Source: Rotaria sp. Silwood1
Taxonomy: Eukaryota; Rotifera; Eurotatoria; Philodinida; Philodinidae
Assembly: GCA_905250075.1 (NCBI GenBank)
Contig: CAJNOP010000019.1
Location: forward strand, 1,434,408 to 1,498,407
DNA length: 64,000 nucleotides
Reading direction: 5' to 3'
Shown in pieces: positions 26,283 through 41,500 of this stretch (position 1 is the stretch's first letter; each line of letters opens with the position of its first letter). The notes under the pieces were generated by a model. The model ran no database searches and had not been told where the DNA came from. It was given only the letters and a program-made list of their open reading frames with translations. The translations under genes were made by a program, and so were the position numbers.

Positions 26283-29200
26283 CATTCTTTCCAATCTTTA
26301 GGAAATTGATCAAATGAATCACGTAAAAACCGATAATCAGGCAAACGAATTAGTTCACTCATTTGATCCCATCGTGTTTCATTTAACCATGTTGGAAAGG
26401 GATTAGAAAATTGAGTTTCACGATCAATTGTTAATGTATTAGCACGTATAAAAAATTGATATTCTTCATGATTTATTCGATTTTCAGCATCCATAAGTTT
26501 AGTACATATATGAAATGAAAATAGAAGTTTATGACGTTCAAAAAGACCCTAATAAAATTTTTAAACAAACAAATAGAAGAAAATTTTCGTTTTGTTTTTC
26601 ATTTACTCACTCGACATCCATATTTATATACGGCATAAGTATGATAATCATTTAATTTGTCAATACGTTCATTTAATTTTAATGATCTTGGACTTTTTTC
26701 AATTGATAAAATAAATAATTGAATATATGCATCAAGTGAATATTGATACATTGGATCAATTGAGGTTAAATCTTGTAAAACAAAAAAGAGAACAGCTGCT
26801 CGTTGTGCAACTAATCGATAATTTTCTCTCATTAAATCAATTTTGATTTCTAAATCTTCATTAATTTTTAATGTTTCATCAATATCTTTTTGTGATTGTT
26901 TAGATAAATCTAATGCTTGAAATACTTTTACATTTTCTAATAAACTTCCTTCTGTTTCAGATAAAAGACGAAGAAATTCTTCTTCTAAGATTTCTTTTTC
27001 TTTATGTTTATTTGCAATATTAACAATACAATTATCTTTTGAATTTTCTAAATCAGGTTTTTCTTTTCGTACAACAATACCTTTTGAATAAAACAACGTT
27101 TAAAAATATAATACCTTATTAAAAAACTTTCTTTACCAAGTAATTGTTCTTCTAAACCTTGTTCTTTAATAGCAAAATTGATTATATTTACTTTTGAATA
27201 TATTTCTGGTTTATATCGTGGATTAGAAAGACGTGTAGATAAATAAAAACGAAATGATGGATTATAATCAATTTCTCGATCACCTAATTGAAGAATTAAA
27301 TTAGAATTTGTATCAGAATTTTTTTTTATTGATTTTATTAATATTGGATTTAATGTTTGTGGTATATCGTCATGTATATTTTGACACAAACATGATCGAC
27401 CTAGTTTAATACATTCTTCAATTATTTTCATATAATCACCGATTTGTAAATCAATTATTTTCAAACCATTGGATTTTTCCATCTGTCTTATCCATTTAGT
27501 TGCTTGACTTTGAGGATCGATAACTAAAAAAAAACAAAGAACTATACTAAGTGTCTATAAAAAGTGGATTTCAGAATAATTTTGAAGATATGCTTGTTCA
27601 TATTTCAAGTAGTAAAATATGAGAGTTATCGAGATTATAAATCTGTCTTAACAAACTATGAAAGTAATGTAAGACAAAAGTGTTACATGAAAGTACGACA
27701 AATAGCTTTGAGGGGAGACTACACCCTCATTTATCATATTGGATAAAGCACTGACTCTATAGATGAATATATATGAGCTTTAAGTTTGAACTTTTAGAAA
27801 AAAATCATCAATAAATCTTTTCCCTTTAAATCATCTTCTTGAATTCAGCAGCACTTCGCCAACATGCCGTTGAAAAAAAGAACCATATTTTGTAAAAATT
27901 GAGCAGAGGATATCTCGAACAAAATAAATCGAACTTATTCATTCGAAATTTTTGTGATACACGAACTCAAAAGAGTGTTGAAATAATGGGGTAACAAATT
28001 ATCATCGAATGTTGAGCTACAGTTTGACAATAATGGATCACCATCTTTTGTTGTCAAAGCAATAAAAAAAAGACACTTTTTTAGTGAACCCAAAAAGGAT
28101 CGTTGATACATTGCCGTAGTATTATTAGTGATAATTCTTACCAAGAAACAAACTTGTAAAAAATAAATTTCATTATCATAAGATCTTTTGTCTTAGTTAC
28201 AAACACAAATAAAAATATTTTGTTCAGATCGAGAAAATTTTCAGAAACGTGAGCTTTTTTGAATAGCTTTCAGAAAAGAGGTTTTTGTAGATTTAGGTGT
28301 TATTACAACTTTGTATTCTTGCAAAGTCTTTCCAGTTCACTGAAATGAAACAAAAATTTTAATTAAACTGGAATTTGTACATATCTTGCTGCACTGTAAG
28401 TTTCGGCCTTTATCACATTAAATTACTAATAGACTGATCTACTATCATCTTTTACAAGTAAAACATTTTTTTTTTTGAAATCTTTATTTTTCGTCAATCG
28501 AAAATTTATTCAATTAATAAAAAACTTACATAATGGATACGATAAAGTACGTGTTGCTAAAATAGCATTTTCTGTTGAGAAATTATCATGTGGTAAACCT
28601 TGAATATTCCATTCACGAATAACACTTGGTGTTGTCATAAAATTTGCGAAATTAAAATCAGTTTTAAAATGAATCCCATTACGCATTAATTCTTTTTCCC
28701 AAATCTATTACAGAGAATTTTGTAAAAAAAAATATATGAAACTCAAAATTTACTTGATGTATAATTTCATCTCGATAATTAGACAAAAATGGACCCATAT
28801 AGGATAGAAATGCACAAGCAAGAAGACTATTTCCTAGAAGATTATCAAGATTTTCTTTCAATTTATTTGATGTCATGTCCCATATAGTTCGTTTTTCAGC
28901 AACACCATCTAATAATTTTGTTGCTCGATCTAAAAACATAGCTGTTTCATCAGCATTTCGTTGCAAAGTATCTTTTTCTTTGATTTTTAATTCATAATCT
29001 AAACGTAATTTTTCGATTTTGTTTTGAATATTTAATAATTCATTTTTTGATTGTTCTAATAAATTTTGTTTTTCATTTAATTCAAATAATGCTTTATGAT
29101 AACGTTCTTTTTTTGGTTGTACAATACGGTAAACACGTGCATAAGATTCAATAGCACGTATCCAAGTACATAATGCACTAGCAGCACTTGATACAGTTTT

Positions 29201-32200
29201 TAATTTTTCTGGTACTAATTCCATATCATTAATAAATGGTTGCATACGACGAAGTGTTCGATCTGTTATATCATCTTTCGGAAATTTCTAGAAAAAAACA
29301 AATCTTATTAGATAAAACTTAAATTTGTAACTAACAATGAGTGTTTTGATAAAATCTACGTTAGCCAAATCTTTTTTTGCTTCTTCCCATGTATCTTCTT
29401 TGCCCTCTAAAACGTAAGAATTTAGTTATATTGTGAAATGTGTTTCATTTCAAAAGGAATCTATATTGACTAATGATGTACTTCAACGGATCTGCCAACG
29501 ATAAAATCTTTATCCTTAATTCTCAGCATTAGGTGTACATTGTTTTCTGAAAAAAAGTTCTAGCAATAAAGTTAAACAGCTGATATGATAAAGATACTGT
29601 GACCGAAAAACGAGTTATATCTGCTATTGAAAAGTGGACCGACCATTACAATGGATAATATTAAATAAATAGAAAAAATTCAAGTCAGAACACAATTGAT
29701 CTTTCTTTTATCAATAAAAGGAAATGAGAATCTAAATCAATGAAATCATTCATTTCTTATCTTACATGACAAATATTTACAATTATTTTTTAAAAGATTG
29801 TTCGAATAGCCTCATCACGCTTTCCGACAAATTCAACATACTTAAAATCATCAATGCTTTCATCACTTTTTCTACTTGACTTGGTGGATGTACATATGCT
29901 TTTACTTCGCCAATATCTCGTTTTGTTAATTGTTCTAATGCTTCATTTGCTTTAATTAATAATGGTTCAACTTCAGTTAATTCTTCATGTGCAGCTGCTG
30001 CTATAGTTTGACATCGAATTTCTTCTTCACCAATACGTACACCAAATGCTTGTACTTGCTATTGAATTTTTTTTAATCTATTCGTTAAATATACAAAGAC
30101 AACCAATGATAATGACTTACTCGTTCTCGTTCACTAGCACTATTTTTTTGTTCAACAATTTTTCCTAAAAAATCTTCACATTCTCGTTGTAATTGTGCCA
30201 CAAGAACTTTTTTCTTTTCTAATTCTAATGATATTTCAGCTACTTTTTCTCGAGTTTCAGCTACTTTAATAATACCCATTTGAAGACGATTATATTCATG
30301 TTGAATCTTTGCTTTTTCTCCTTCGAACAAACTTGAAAAAAAAAAGACTTGTTTTTGTTGGAGGAAAGAACGATGATTCAATCGATACCGGCTATAATTT
30401 CTAACAAATTGAAGATAATTTGTTGGTGTAATATAAATTTCTCGACGAAGTTCATCTTTCATTCGAATTGCTAAAGTTTTTGATGAAAGATGAATAAAAG
30501 CACAAAGATTAGCTAATGTACGATGAATCTAAAACCAAAAAAACATAACTTAAAATTTGATAAAATTGAAAAAGATCATTACTATTTCTTTATGTTCTAA
30601 TTCAAAATTAAATTTCGCCAAAAAATAATGAGCTACATCAATCAAAGCTTCGTGTGGCCATTCAGAAAAATTAATAACTGTTGTACAATTAACTAATGCT
30701 GGATACATTCGAATATAATTTCTAGAATATATTATTTAATAAATTATTCACTATTTAAAAAATCGTTTTAACTTACCTAAATGTTTCACCAAATGGACTC
30801 ATACAAATAGTTATGTGTAAGTTAGATTTGACTCGATTGTAAAAAAATTGCATAATATTGAGATTTGTCTCGAGTATACCGTGTTGATTGATTGTAGAAG
30901 ATAATTGATTGCGAATCTATTTATGATACAAGAGTATCTGATAAGTGCTGACGTTCGATAAAATTTGTTTATATGTAAATATGATATCTTCTCTTGTAAT
31001 AATTTAAAGTCGACAAGTTGAGTTTTAATTTAGATCAGAGAAATTTGTTGAAAATATTCACTGATCTTTCCGCACCATGCTGGTTCTATTTTTGAGAAGA
31101 GCACTTCTGGACACAATGGGGGGAGGGGGAGAGAATCACTTAAACGATCAGCTATTTCCTGGCCAATATTCTACCTCGGTATGCCAGTAGTAGTGGAAGC
31201 AAACGTACAATATGAGATGTTTATATTTTTATTATTACAAAAAAAGATATCATTCAATAGTATGCTATTTGAAAGACCGACATCAGTACTCAAAGTTTAT
31301 CGAGACATATTTTGTTAGGGATTAGTTTCTGTTTGTATTTTATCGAGTCTTAAAACTTATGAAACACTATGTATGTATTTGATAACCAGAGTAAAATATA
31401 AAGCAGTCAAACCTCTTGAATATCTTCATTACGAAATAAATTTGGTACTTCACCAGTATGTAATAATGCATTAATATCTTCAAGAAAGAATGTATCAATA
31501 ATTTGTGTATCAATAAATAGAAAAACAGCTTCACGATTTGATATAGAACATAATTTCATTAAACGGCGCAAATCTAAAGGTGTGAAAAATATATCTATCG
31601 TTATCTAAAAGAGAATCTGTGATAGTCTTCCTTTGGATGACAAAAAGATTTCTCTACAAAATGTACTTGTTGCATATTCCTTTAGTTTCTCTTTTCATAA
31701 AATATATCTTATTCTCCAACCGACAATCAAAGAGTCTCGTGCTCATCGCTATTGAGCAATGCCACATTACATGAATCATTTTTGATTATCTGTTTAATGC
31801 AGTTCAAAATATAGAGTTTCTATTGCTTATGTTAATTAACATGAATTTTTTGTTCTTTGACTAGACAAAAGAGAAGAAAGAAAATTTTGATACCTTCCTT
31901 AAATTCTCCATAACCATAACGTCGGCCAATTTCAATTTGAAATATAACAATATCACAAATAAATGCTGCTAAACGTACTAATGATTGACGACCACTACCT
32001 CCAATACCTAATAATAGTAAATTGCCACGTGGTCGTCGTAATACACGTATAATACGACATATATTAAGTATAGCATCACGAAACATAACTAAATCCATAG
32101 AGAACATCAATGGAGTTTTATTATATCGTTCAAGAGTTTGTTCAAGAAATAATTTTAATTTATCATAATCGCGAATTTCCTAAAAGGAAACAAAAAAACG

Positions 32201-32500
32201 TCAAAAAAATCAATTAAAAAATTCTTGTACAACCTCATAAACACCATCTTTTCTGATTATATCAGAATAGATTGGAGCTTCTCGATTATGACATACATTG
32301 TGATAAACTTGATCAAAATAGAAAGCTAATTTTTCACTTAAAATTTTAATAAATAATTCATGATCATTATTTGTCATAAATCGATCAGAATAAACTCGAT
32401 GTGCTTCATGAATCCATAAACGTAGAAATTCAACTTTATTTGTTATTATTGTTTTATGACATAATAAAAGACCTTCAAACATACGTGATATATCACGCAT
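26283..32500 (-). other. DNAH2: Dynein AAA4, stalk and AAA5 exons
   Basis: AAA4 has [10 protein letters not shown] and GIGGSGRQS. Exons at 31.6-31.4 kb read [29 protein letters not shown] (30.4 kb) opens the stalk; coiled coils lie at about 30.3-30.1 and 29.1-28.85 kb with the microtubule-binding domain between. [19 protein letters not shown] begins AAA5, and [17 protein letters not shown] and [13 protein letters not shown] lead to [16 protein letters not shown], the last conserved stretch before AAA6 should begin. Confidence 0.87.
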
Positions 32501-35500
32501 ATTAAATGTCTAAAAATAAAAATTTTCTAAAATCGATAATCAAGCCAAATCAAGTTGCTAGCGTAATATCAACAACATTGAAATGAAAAACACGATGTAG
32601 TTGTTGTTGTTAGTCATAGGAAGACTCTTCTGTTCCACCTATTTTTGGACACATTTCTTCGTTATTCTTTTACTTTATCCTTCAAAGATACAATAATGAA
32701 GTAGTTTGTTTATTATAACGAGACGTTATTGATATACGATCTTTGGCTATATGTCGATGTTTGTCACTGTCTATGACGTTTTCATGATTACGTCTGCTAC
32801 AGTCTATTGGAGAAAGAGGTGGTAGTGGTAGATTTAGAGAGATGCTTTAGTTGCGATTGTTGTCCCACTTTCGAGTTATTTTTTGATATTGCTCAGAGAC
32901 AATTCACATCCGCATTCACACCTATACTCTCAAAATGAATTCTATTGGTTATTCATGGAAAGCTAGTACTGTTGGAGAGCAAATATTGCGTAAGCAACTG
33001 TCTGGGGTGTAGCAGTCGTAGCTACTACATTAGTGACGATGATTGCTCTCTTTTCCAAAATCGTACATCTGCTGCTAGGGTGTGTGCCTAAATTGTATCC
33101 TTATACTTCAAAATTGCCTTTAGATTGCGTTTTACAAAGCGATTTATTTATTTTTACATAATGAATTTTTGTTGGTGTTGGTAAATATTTCTTTTCAATT
33201 GTTTGATAAAGATCAATAGTTGCTTTTGTTATTGTTTGATCAAGATATTTTATGTCATCATCAAAAGATTGTAGTTTTTGACTAAGCATTGTACCAAATA
33301 TTCGACAGATTTCATGTTCCTAATTGATTATATTTGGAAATAAAAAGAATCATTTAAATTATTTTTTTTTATCGTTTATTCATACGAATGGAAATGTCAT
33401 ATTGATGAGATTGAATCGACTTTGTAATCGTTGTGATATCTGGTGACGACCACCACCCGGTGGACCCATTGCTGTGAGTAGACACATATCCTTTCATGAA
33501 CAGAATAGTACAATCGAAATTTATGTTTTTGTAACTAACTTTGACAAATTTCATGCCTTGTGTTTTTCGATCATACCAAAATTCATAATCGATCCACATT
33601 CGACTAATTGTTAAAAGAAAATTATTTTTCAAAATATAAAGAAAAAAAATTTCGATATTGTTTACATTAATTCAAGCGATGGCTGAGAACCATATGTATC
33701 CTAAATAAAACTATTTCGTTTTTATCATTATCTTCAATTAATTTTACTTTATTTGGCATATTCATATCATCAATCAATGTAATCATCTTTTTTCCATTTA
33801 TAGGAACATATATTGTTTTAGTTCGTTTTTCTATATTTGTTTCAAATATATCTTGTAACATTTTTGATGTTGTCTATTCAATTTCAAAGAAGAGAAAAAA
33901 CAAATTAATCTTTTCGACATCAGAGAAATACAGGATTTCGTAGATTTACTTGAGCAGACATATGAACAATAAGTGTATTAAATAAAGTCGAATCAAGTTT
34001 TTTCAGAACGTTTTCAGCTATTGTTGTTTTACCTGTACCAATAGCACCAACAAGTAAAACTTGATTTTTATTAAGTAATAAATTATGAATTAAATATTCA
34101 TAACGTATTGTATCAACAGTTGGTACAATCATTTTATAAAATGGGATTCTGTATTAAAATATAAAGAAAATATATTAGAAAATAAAAAGACTCATTCACA
34201 TAACGGTTCCTTTATATCGGGGACATTGAACTATAGAATTAAGGAAAATGAATATGACTAGCATGAACGATAGTATCAATAGTATGCAAAATCATAGATT
34301 TTAAGTAACTTCATATAACTTAACGAAAAATGTTGTTAAACACATATTACTCAGAATCAGTCAAAATACATATTCGTTTTACGCTTTTATTTTTCATATA
34401 AACAATTATAGTTTCTTATCAAAGTTGATCAGCTGTTCTAAAACGACGTGGTATAGATTCTTTAAACATGACCAGACATCTAGATTTTTTCGCCTTTAAG
34501 AAGCTTATTAACAGTTTAAATGTAGTCTATTTACGTAAGTGATTATCTGTTTACGCTCTATCCAAAGAACTGATTGGATTTTTTAATTAAAATCTCAGTT
34601 TCATTATAAAAAGCATGAAGAAATGGTCATCGAGGGAGCACTTAAATATCTAATTGTAAAGTAGGTATATGATCCTTTCGAGTTATTGTTTATTACTAAG
34701 ATTAAAGACAGCAATTCAGTAGTGATATGTGATTTTGAACCTCATGATTTTTTACTAGAATTGTAAATTTATCGGAAGAATGATGCAAAATAATTTTGCA
34801 TGCTTGTTTTTTATAATAAACAAGGAAACTACCTCAGGTGACACCCGCTGTTTGAACTGATACAGGACTTACAGGAAAGCCTCAGTAAGAATGGCAAAAG
34901 CCTAAAAGAATTCGTTCCCATTTACTTTTGGTGCCGAGTTACGACCATTTTAGAGGATGTTTTATCCATTTTTTGGGTACTTTCCGAAAGATCGAATAAC
35001 GAACTTCCGATCCAAAATAATTCCCTATAGATAGATCTAATAAATTGTGCAATATCATGAGAGTTTCAGCCGAAAAGAGTATTTCTTCGGCGAATTACTG
35101 AATTTTCAAGTGAACTCAGTTCAAAATTCTGCTGTTTGTGTCTTTAGGGGCTACCTACAAATGAATCGAAACTCTAGTAAACCAATCATAACTGGACGAC
35201 AATTGCCCATGAGTCCAATATTAGTTCAAACAGTGGTTGTTACTTGAGATGGTTCCGTCGTGAGGAAGTATAGTTCATTGTTTGAAGTTGAGAAAAACCT
35301 GATTTCGTCACGAAGTCTTTTCCTTTCCCAAATTTTCTTTTTCTCTACATATAGCGCGTTATCTAAACTACGACATCTCATAAAAAGTATTCCTGCGTAC
35401 TTTCAATTCACCTAACTTTTTTCCGTTCATTATATAGAGTTCAAACCCGATGTTCATTTTTGATGGTTTCGTCACGGTTTATATTTCAATTAAAATCTTA

Positions 35501-38500
35501 TAAAAGACGTTTTGAATCTAGGGAAACGTTCAAAATATATAGAACTATTCGACTTAGGTATATTCTGAAAAATTTGAGTTTTATTCGACTTCATTCTGTG
35601 GAGATATTGGAAAATAAAATGATTCCATCACGATTGGACAGAGAGAAAAGTTAAAAAAATTACTCGGAATTATAAATCCATCCTTCTTTAAGTTGTTCTT
35701 CCCAATGTATCCATGTTTGATTATTTGTATCAACATAAAATTCAAATACTGTATCCTTATTTGGAAATGTACCTAAATTATTTATCATTCCTTGGTTTTC
35801 TTTTTCATGAGAAAAAAAAATTTACCTTCAGTTTCACGAAAGAAAATATCAATTTTTTTTCTTCCTTCATCGTTAACACTAGCAGCAATAGACCATATTA
35901 AACAAAATACAAACCACATTTCAATTAAACGTCCTGATATTGTTTCATTTTCATTTAATTGTGTTTGTATTTCATTTAAATACCAAAATGTATCAAATAA
36001 CTTGGTCAATGAAACAATTCCATTAAGTTCATGAATTGGAACCAATTCTTTACAATGCATATGTTTATATTTCATTACAGGTTCTAAATATTTTGTCACA
36101 CAATTGAAAATTTCTGTTTGAAGATCCTATATCAAATAGTTTTTCGTAAAGATCTGTTTCAACTTGTTTTTCTCTTATCAAACATAAGAATTAGAGTTTC
36201 AAACGTTCAAATTCACCTGAGATGTCTTTTGTTTTAACCATGAGTCTAAATAAGGTTTCCATCTTAATTTTTCATAATCACAATAGACAATGCCTGCTCG
36301 AGAGACAGTTGCCGGTGAAGCTGTTGATAGATCTTCTGTTTCAAATAATAATGTTACTTGAGATGACATTGATATACGTTCTCCATTGGCTAATGTCAAT
36401 AATTTATTATCATCCATTAAGGAATTCATCGATTCAATCCATGATGTATCGACAGGAGAATCGAAAAGAATGAGTTTTTCATCAGGTTTTTCATCTAAAA
36501 TAATTCATGAAAGTATCCACTACCGAAGGAAAGGTTTCACTACTGGTCAATCGCTTACTATAAAATAGGTTATCGACTATGTTGATTCCAAATATGAACA
36601 TGAGAAATCTTTTAGACCTTTATATGTTAGTTTTCCAGAAAAACATATTTTTCAGACTAACAATCTTTTTTTTTAAATCAGAAAAGATCGAAAAAGTATT
36701 GACGCAAAATTCGTGTGTCTGAATGCCAGCATAAAAATATCTTAAACGATTTCTCATGTTCATATTCAGAACCATCATGGTTGATAACTATAACTCAGTA
36801 GTTGTGTTTAAAAAAGAGATTGACCAGGTGAAACAGTTACATCTATTAGTATAACCCAACCTGCACAAACTTGTCTCATAATCATACTAAGAATTCCATC
36901 ATTCCATTCATTTGTTGCTAAATTAAATTGACCATAGAGTTCTCCTAAACTGACGGCTTTTGGATTGATTAGATATTCCTAAATTCATAACAAAAAGAAC
37001 TTATAGCGTTATTCCCGTGGGATTACAATATGAAACATGATTGATCTACATATAATACTGTAAATCAAGAAATTCTATAGCCGGAAGCTTTTGACGTACT
37101 GATATGTTCTTAATATTTTATATTGAGCTTGAAAAAGCGATGAGTCAAAAACAAGTATCTTAAATTCTATCTGCTTTCATAATGATTCTATTGAAAGCTT
37201 TAGCTCCATGGCTACAGGGGGAAGTTCCCCAATTGGTTTTATGTTGGAACTATGTACATCACATAGATTCGAATGGATTATGAATACACTGAAAATGTTC
37301 GAGCCCCTATCTTATTACTGCTGGAGTATGGCATTTTTACAGTATTTTTCAAAACAATGCCGTGACCGAACAGTTCATTGTGAAAGTTTCCAATATTTTG
37401 ATTGTTCCTATCTAAAGAATGCAGCCATGGTAAAACTGTGTCTTTTACACCATTTATATGTACCTGCAGGTTCGATTTTCTTATTATTCTTATTACAGAA
37501 TACGAATACATCAAATGATTTGATACTTGGACGATTAACTATTCTCTTCAAGGCTCTATTATATGCAAAAGTTCTAAGTCGAAATTCGAAAATTAGTTTT
37601 TCCTAGTGTTTCTGAGGAGGACCACAGCACTGTATTGAAAAACATCGCCACCCATTAGGATCTACACGATGCATCTAGTCAAAACGTAAAATCGATTTAA
37701 GAGTGACAGACTTCTGCCGTAAGTTTGTCACGATCTGTGTTGCAGAGTCGAGATCTTACCATGACTTTATTATATTCACTAAAACCTTGTTTATTTAATG
37801 TAATTAAAGCATATTTAAATAATTTCCAGGTTGTAGTTTTTCCTGATAAAGTTTTACCGACAAGCATAACTGAATGACGAGAATGATGTGTTTCATATAA
37901 TTGAATAACTTTTTCAATAGAGGTTGGTGTTATTTGTAAATGATGTACATTCATTTCATATTCAATAGCTTCAATTAACTATTCAAATGGGAAAAAGAAA
38001 ATTTTAAATTATAGATAATAAAGTAAATCGAACTTTTGAATAATCAATTTTTGGTATATCAATACCAGGAAATAAATCTTCAAGAATATTTTTAAATAAT
38101 GGTAAATCTTGTGCAGTCATTTTAGGTGCATTCATATCAAGCATAGATAAAAGAAGAACCTATGAAAATCTATATACTGAAAAAAAAACTTAATTAAATA
38201 TTACTCTTTACTTCATTATCAGTCATTTTAAGATTTATTCGTTTCTTTTCACCAGCATATCGTAAAACAGCCTTTGAGAAGAAAATAAACGCTTTTATAT
38301 TTAATCATTAAAAAATAATAACATTATTCTTTTACTGTTAATGATCTTAAACCAAAATCGTAATGATCTTGTTTAGAAAGTTGTTGGGTAGATAATTGAT
38401 AAAGTGTATAAACTTTACGAGCTAAATTCTAAACAATGAATCTATTTCATATGAATTTCTTTTGTTCGTTCGTTTTTTCTTACTCTTGTATTTTGAAATC

Positions 38501-41500
38501 CTTCACTAAAGAGAAAATTTTCTGCAATATAAATTGAATCTGGTACAATCATTGATACTGGTCGAAACATTGATTTCAAATTATCTGGTAATTCAGTTCG
38601 ACCAGCATAACCTTAAAAATGATTATTTATTTTTTAATGAAATTAAAAACATTATAGAAAAACCTGGATTCATTGTTATGAAAATGCCAACTTGAGGTAA
38701 AAGTGAAATTTCTTTGCCTTCGAATACAAATCGTTTTTGTTTCAATGATAAAGCTGTTAAGATTGAATGAATTTGTTGAGCAACAACTGATAATACCTCG
38801 ACATTAATACGATTAAATCTAACGCAAGCGAGAAATAGAAAACCTATTGATATTTGATTAAAATTACATAACTTACTCATCAAAACATCCCCATGTACCA
38901 CTCTACAAAAAAAGAAAACTATGCCGGATCTATTTGCATTAATGAGTGGACTAACCGAACTGATGATACCCGAAGTCTAAGCTCATATTGAGATCACAAG
39001 AAAGTCTCAGTAAGTCTGGAAAAATGCTAAAACGATTCGTACCTATAGATCTTTTCAGCCAAGTTATGACTATTTTACTGAATTTTCAATCTGAAATTTT
39101 GCTCATAGATAGGTCTTATTTACTTCGAGTATATCTTGAAAATGTCAGTCGAAAACAATGTTCCTTTGTTTAGGTCTTGAATTTCTAAAATTATGGTTGT
39201 TTGTCACAAAAATCAAATTTACTTGAAAATTCTATATCTCGACAAAGGAACATTCTTTCCAACTGAAACTTTCAGGATATTACCAAAGTCACGAGACCTA
39301 TCTATAGGCAGAACTCCATTATTACGAACTCTTGTAAGACTTTTCTAGTCTTATCAACACCTTTTTGTGAATCTAAGATGAGCTTGAACGATGGTTATCC
39401 ATTCAGGTAGTTTCCTCGTAAGAGTAAACTAAAGACAAACCTGAGCAAAACCTGAAAACATTTTTCCCATGGATTTATAATCTAGTGATTCCGAACAATT
39501 TTGAACAACAACATAAATAGCAAAATTTTTTCCTAAATCTTTTATTGTCTCAGTTTTGCCAGTACCTTACAATAAATAAACATATATATGTATATGTAGA
39601 GATTAAAAGAAACCGTTTAGTAACAAACCGGCTGGTCCGTTGGAACTTCCACCTCGAAATAAATGTAGAGCAGTTGTAAGAGTAATATAACATCGATCAG
39701 TCAATGGTGAAATAACTAAACGACTGGTACAACCTAAATATTCCTATTTTACAAAATTTCATTGTTTTTTTTTGATAAATCCTTGACAAATAATATGGAA
39801 TAAATACATAGTTATAAGTAAATCTTGTTATTGTTTGTCGAATAATACAATCTTCATTATGTTCATGTCGTTCCCAATAAAATCTTAATTGCATTTGCCA
39901 TTCAAATGATTGTATATCCATTGTTTGAGTTTTAATTAAACGTTCGATAATATCACGTCCATGCACTTCTTTAGTAATAACACCAATAACACGAAGACGA
40001 AGTATTTTATCAAGTGACAAACGACTCATATCCGAGTATCGATCAAGAATTTTAATCTATAATCAATGAAAATAAGTGATTGATAGATTGACAAGTATTT
40101 GAATGTTTCGAAATTATCATATTCAACATTGCTTCTACTTCTAGACTACTGAATATTAGAAAAAAGCAGTTTTACAGATCACAAATCTCAATAGACAGCC
40201 ATGAATCGAATCTTGCATACATTGAAAAATTTCCTAGCGTTGTCGCATATTGTCATTGTAATATTTTTTGGACAGTTTCATTTACTTAGGAAACGTATCC
40301 AACTGTCAAACATTGCTCAACTGCATACTATGGCTACGTGTAGATTTCGCTGAGACTAAGAAAAGTTTAAAAGTATTCGAATTCATGACCTACTGATGAA
40401 GAGTTATGGCTGATTTCATGAAGTTTTTATGGAGACCAAGGTATTCTCAAACAAACAAAAAAAACTAAAACAAAGAATGTCAACCTGAAACGTTATCTAT
40501 AAGCAAATTTAGTAATTATTAGATAGTCCTTTCTAATAAATATTAAATCTACCAATAGATCAAGGTTCAGATTGAAACAATTTATTGTGGATTTTTCGAA
40601 AATACCTTATTGTCAATAAAAATTTCATTAAAATACCCATAACTCTTCGCCATTAGATCGTGAGCTCAAATCGTTTTATTATTTTCTTAGTCCCAAAGCG
40701 ATCTATTCGTTGTCATGATATGAATTCAAACAACGCCCGATAGTTCAATATATTTCCTCTTTAATCTTTCCGTTGACTCAAAACTTTCTCTACTGAAGAG
40801 CAGGTAAATATACTAAGCATAATAACGAATAAAGACATAAAATTTGAATAATAATAATTTACCGATAAATTATCGACATTTTCGATTGGTTTAAGCATAT
40901 TACTACATAAGTTACCTAGTCTATCGAAATTCTTCAGATTAGATTAAAAAATTCTCCTTTTGTTTCATAAAATGTTCTTATCTGATTCTTTTTCACATGA
41001 ATCAATTTTGTTTTAATTTATGAAATAAAAGAATAAATGATGGGAATGATTATTTTTAGCCAGCATAACAAGCCAAACTGTCGGTGAGAAAATAATTTTT
41101 ATAATACTATCTTCATATTCAATGTTGATGTTTGGATGAGTCTTACAATCATTGCGAGAATTTCAATGTAGTTTTATTTGTTTCATCAAAAAGTCAATAG
41201 ATTTATATATAAAACTTAACAATGCTTACTTGAGTACGAAATAATTTTTTTAATGGTTTCAAACTTCCATCAGCTTGACATGTTAATAAAGCTTTTGTTG
41301 TTGCTGATGTCCATTCAATTTCACTAGCAGTTACACAACATTGACTAGGCCAATCTTTAATCCATTTATCACGTTTTTTTAATTGTAATTTAAGTGCTGA
41401 TAAAGAATTTTTTAAATATTCACGTACAGTAATTTGCATTTTTATTTCTAAATCTTTAAGCCAATTTTCAACATTACCTTCTAAAGATAATGTTGATATT

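Larger units (their letters stand above)
33101..36976 (-). other. DNAH2: Dynein AAA2-AAA3 exons
   Basis: AAA2 continues with [15 protein letters not shown] and [20 protein letters not shown], then [15 protein letters not shown]3 follows with [21 protein letters not shown] as Walker B, then [12 protein letters not shown] and [13 protein letters not shown] 47-nt intron separates DDMNMPNK from DTYGSQ at about 33.70-33.75 kb. Confidence 0.85.

Noticed and set aside
35047..35247. 66-codon plus-strand frame in a dynein intron
   Set aside because: Lies wholly inside a foldback repeat; no domain.
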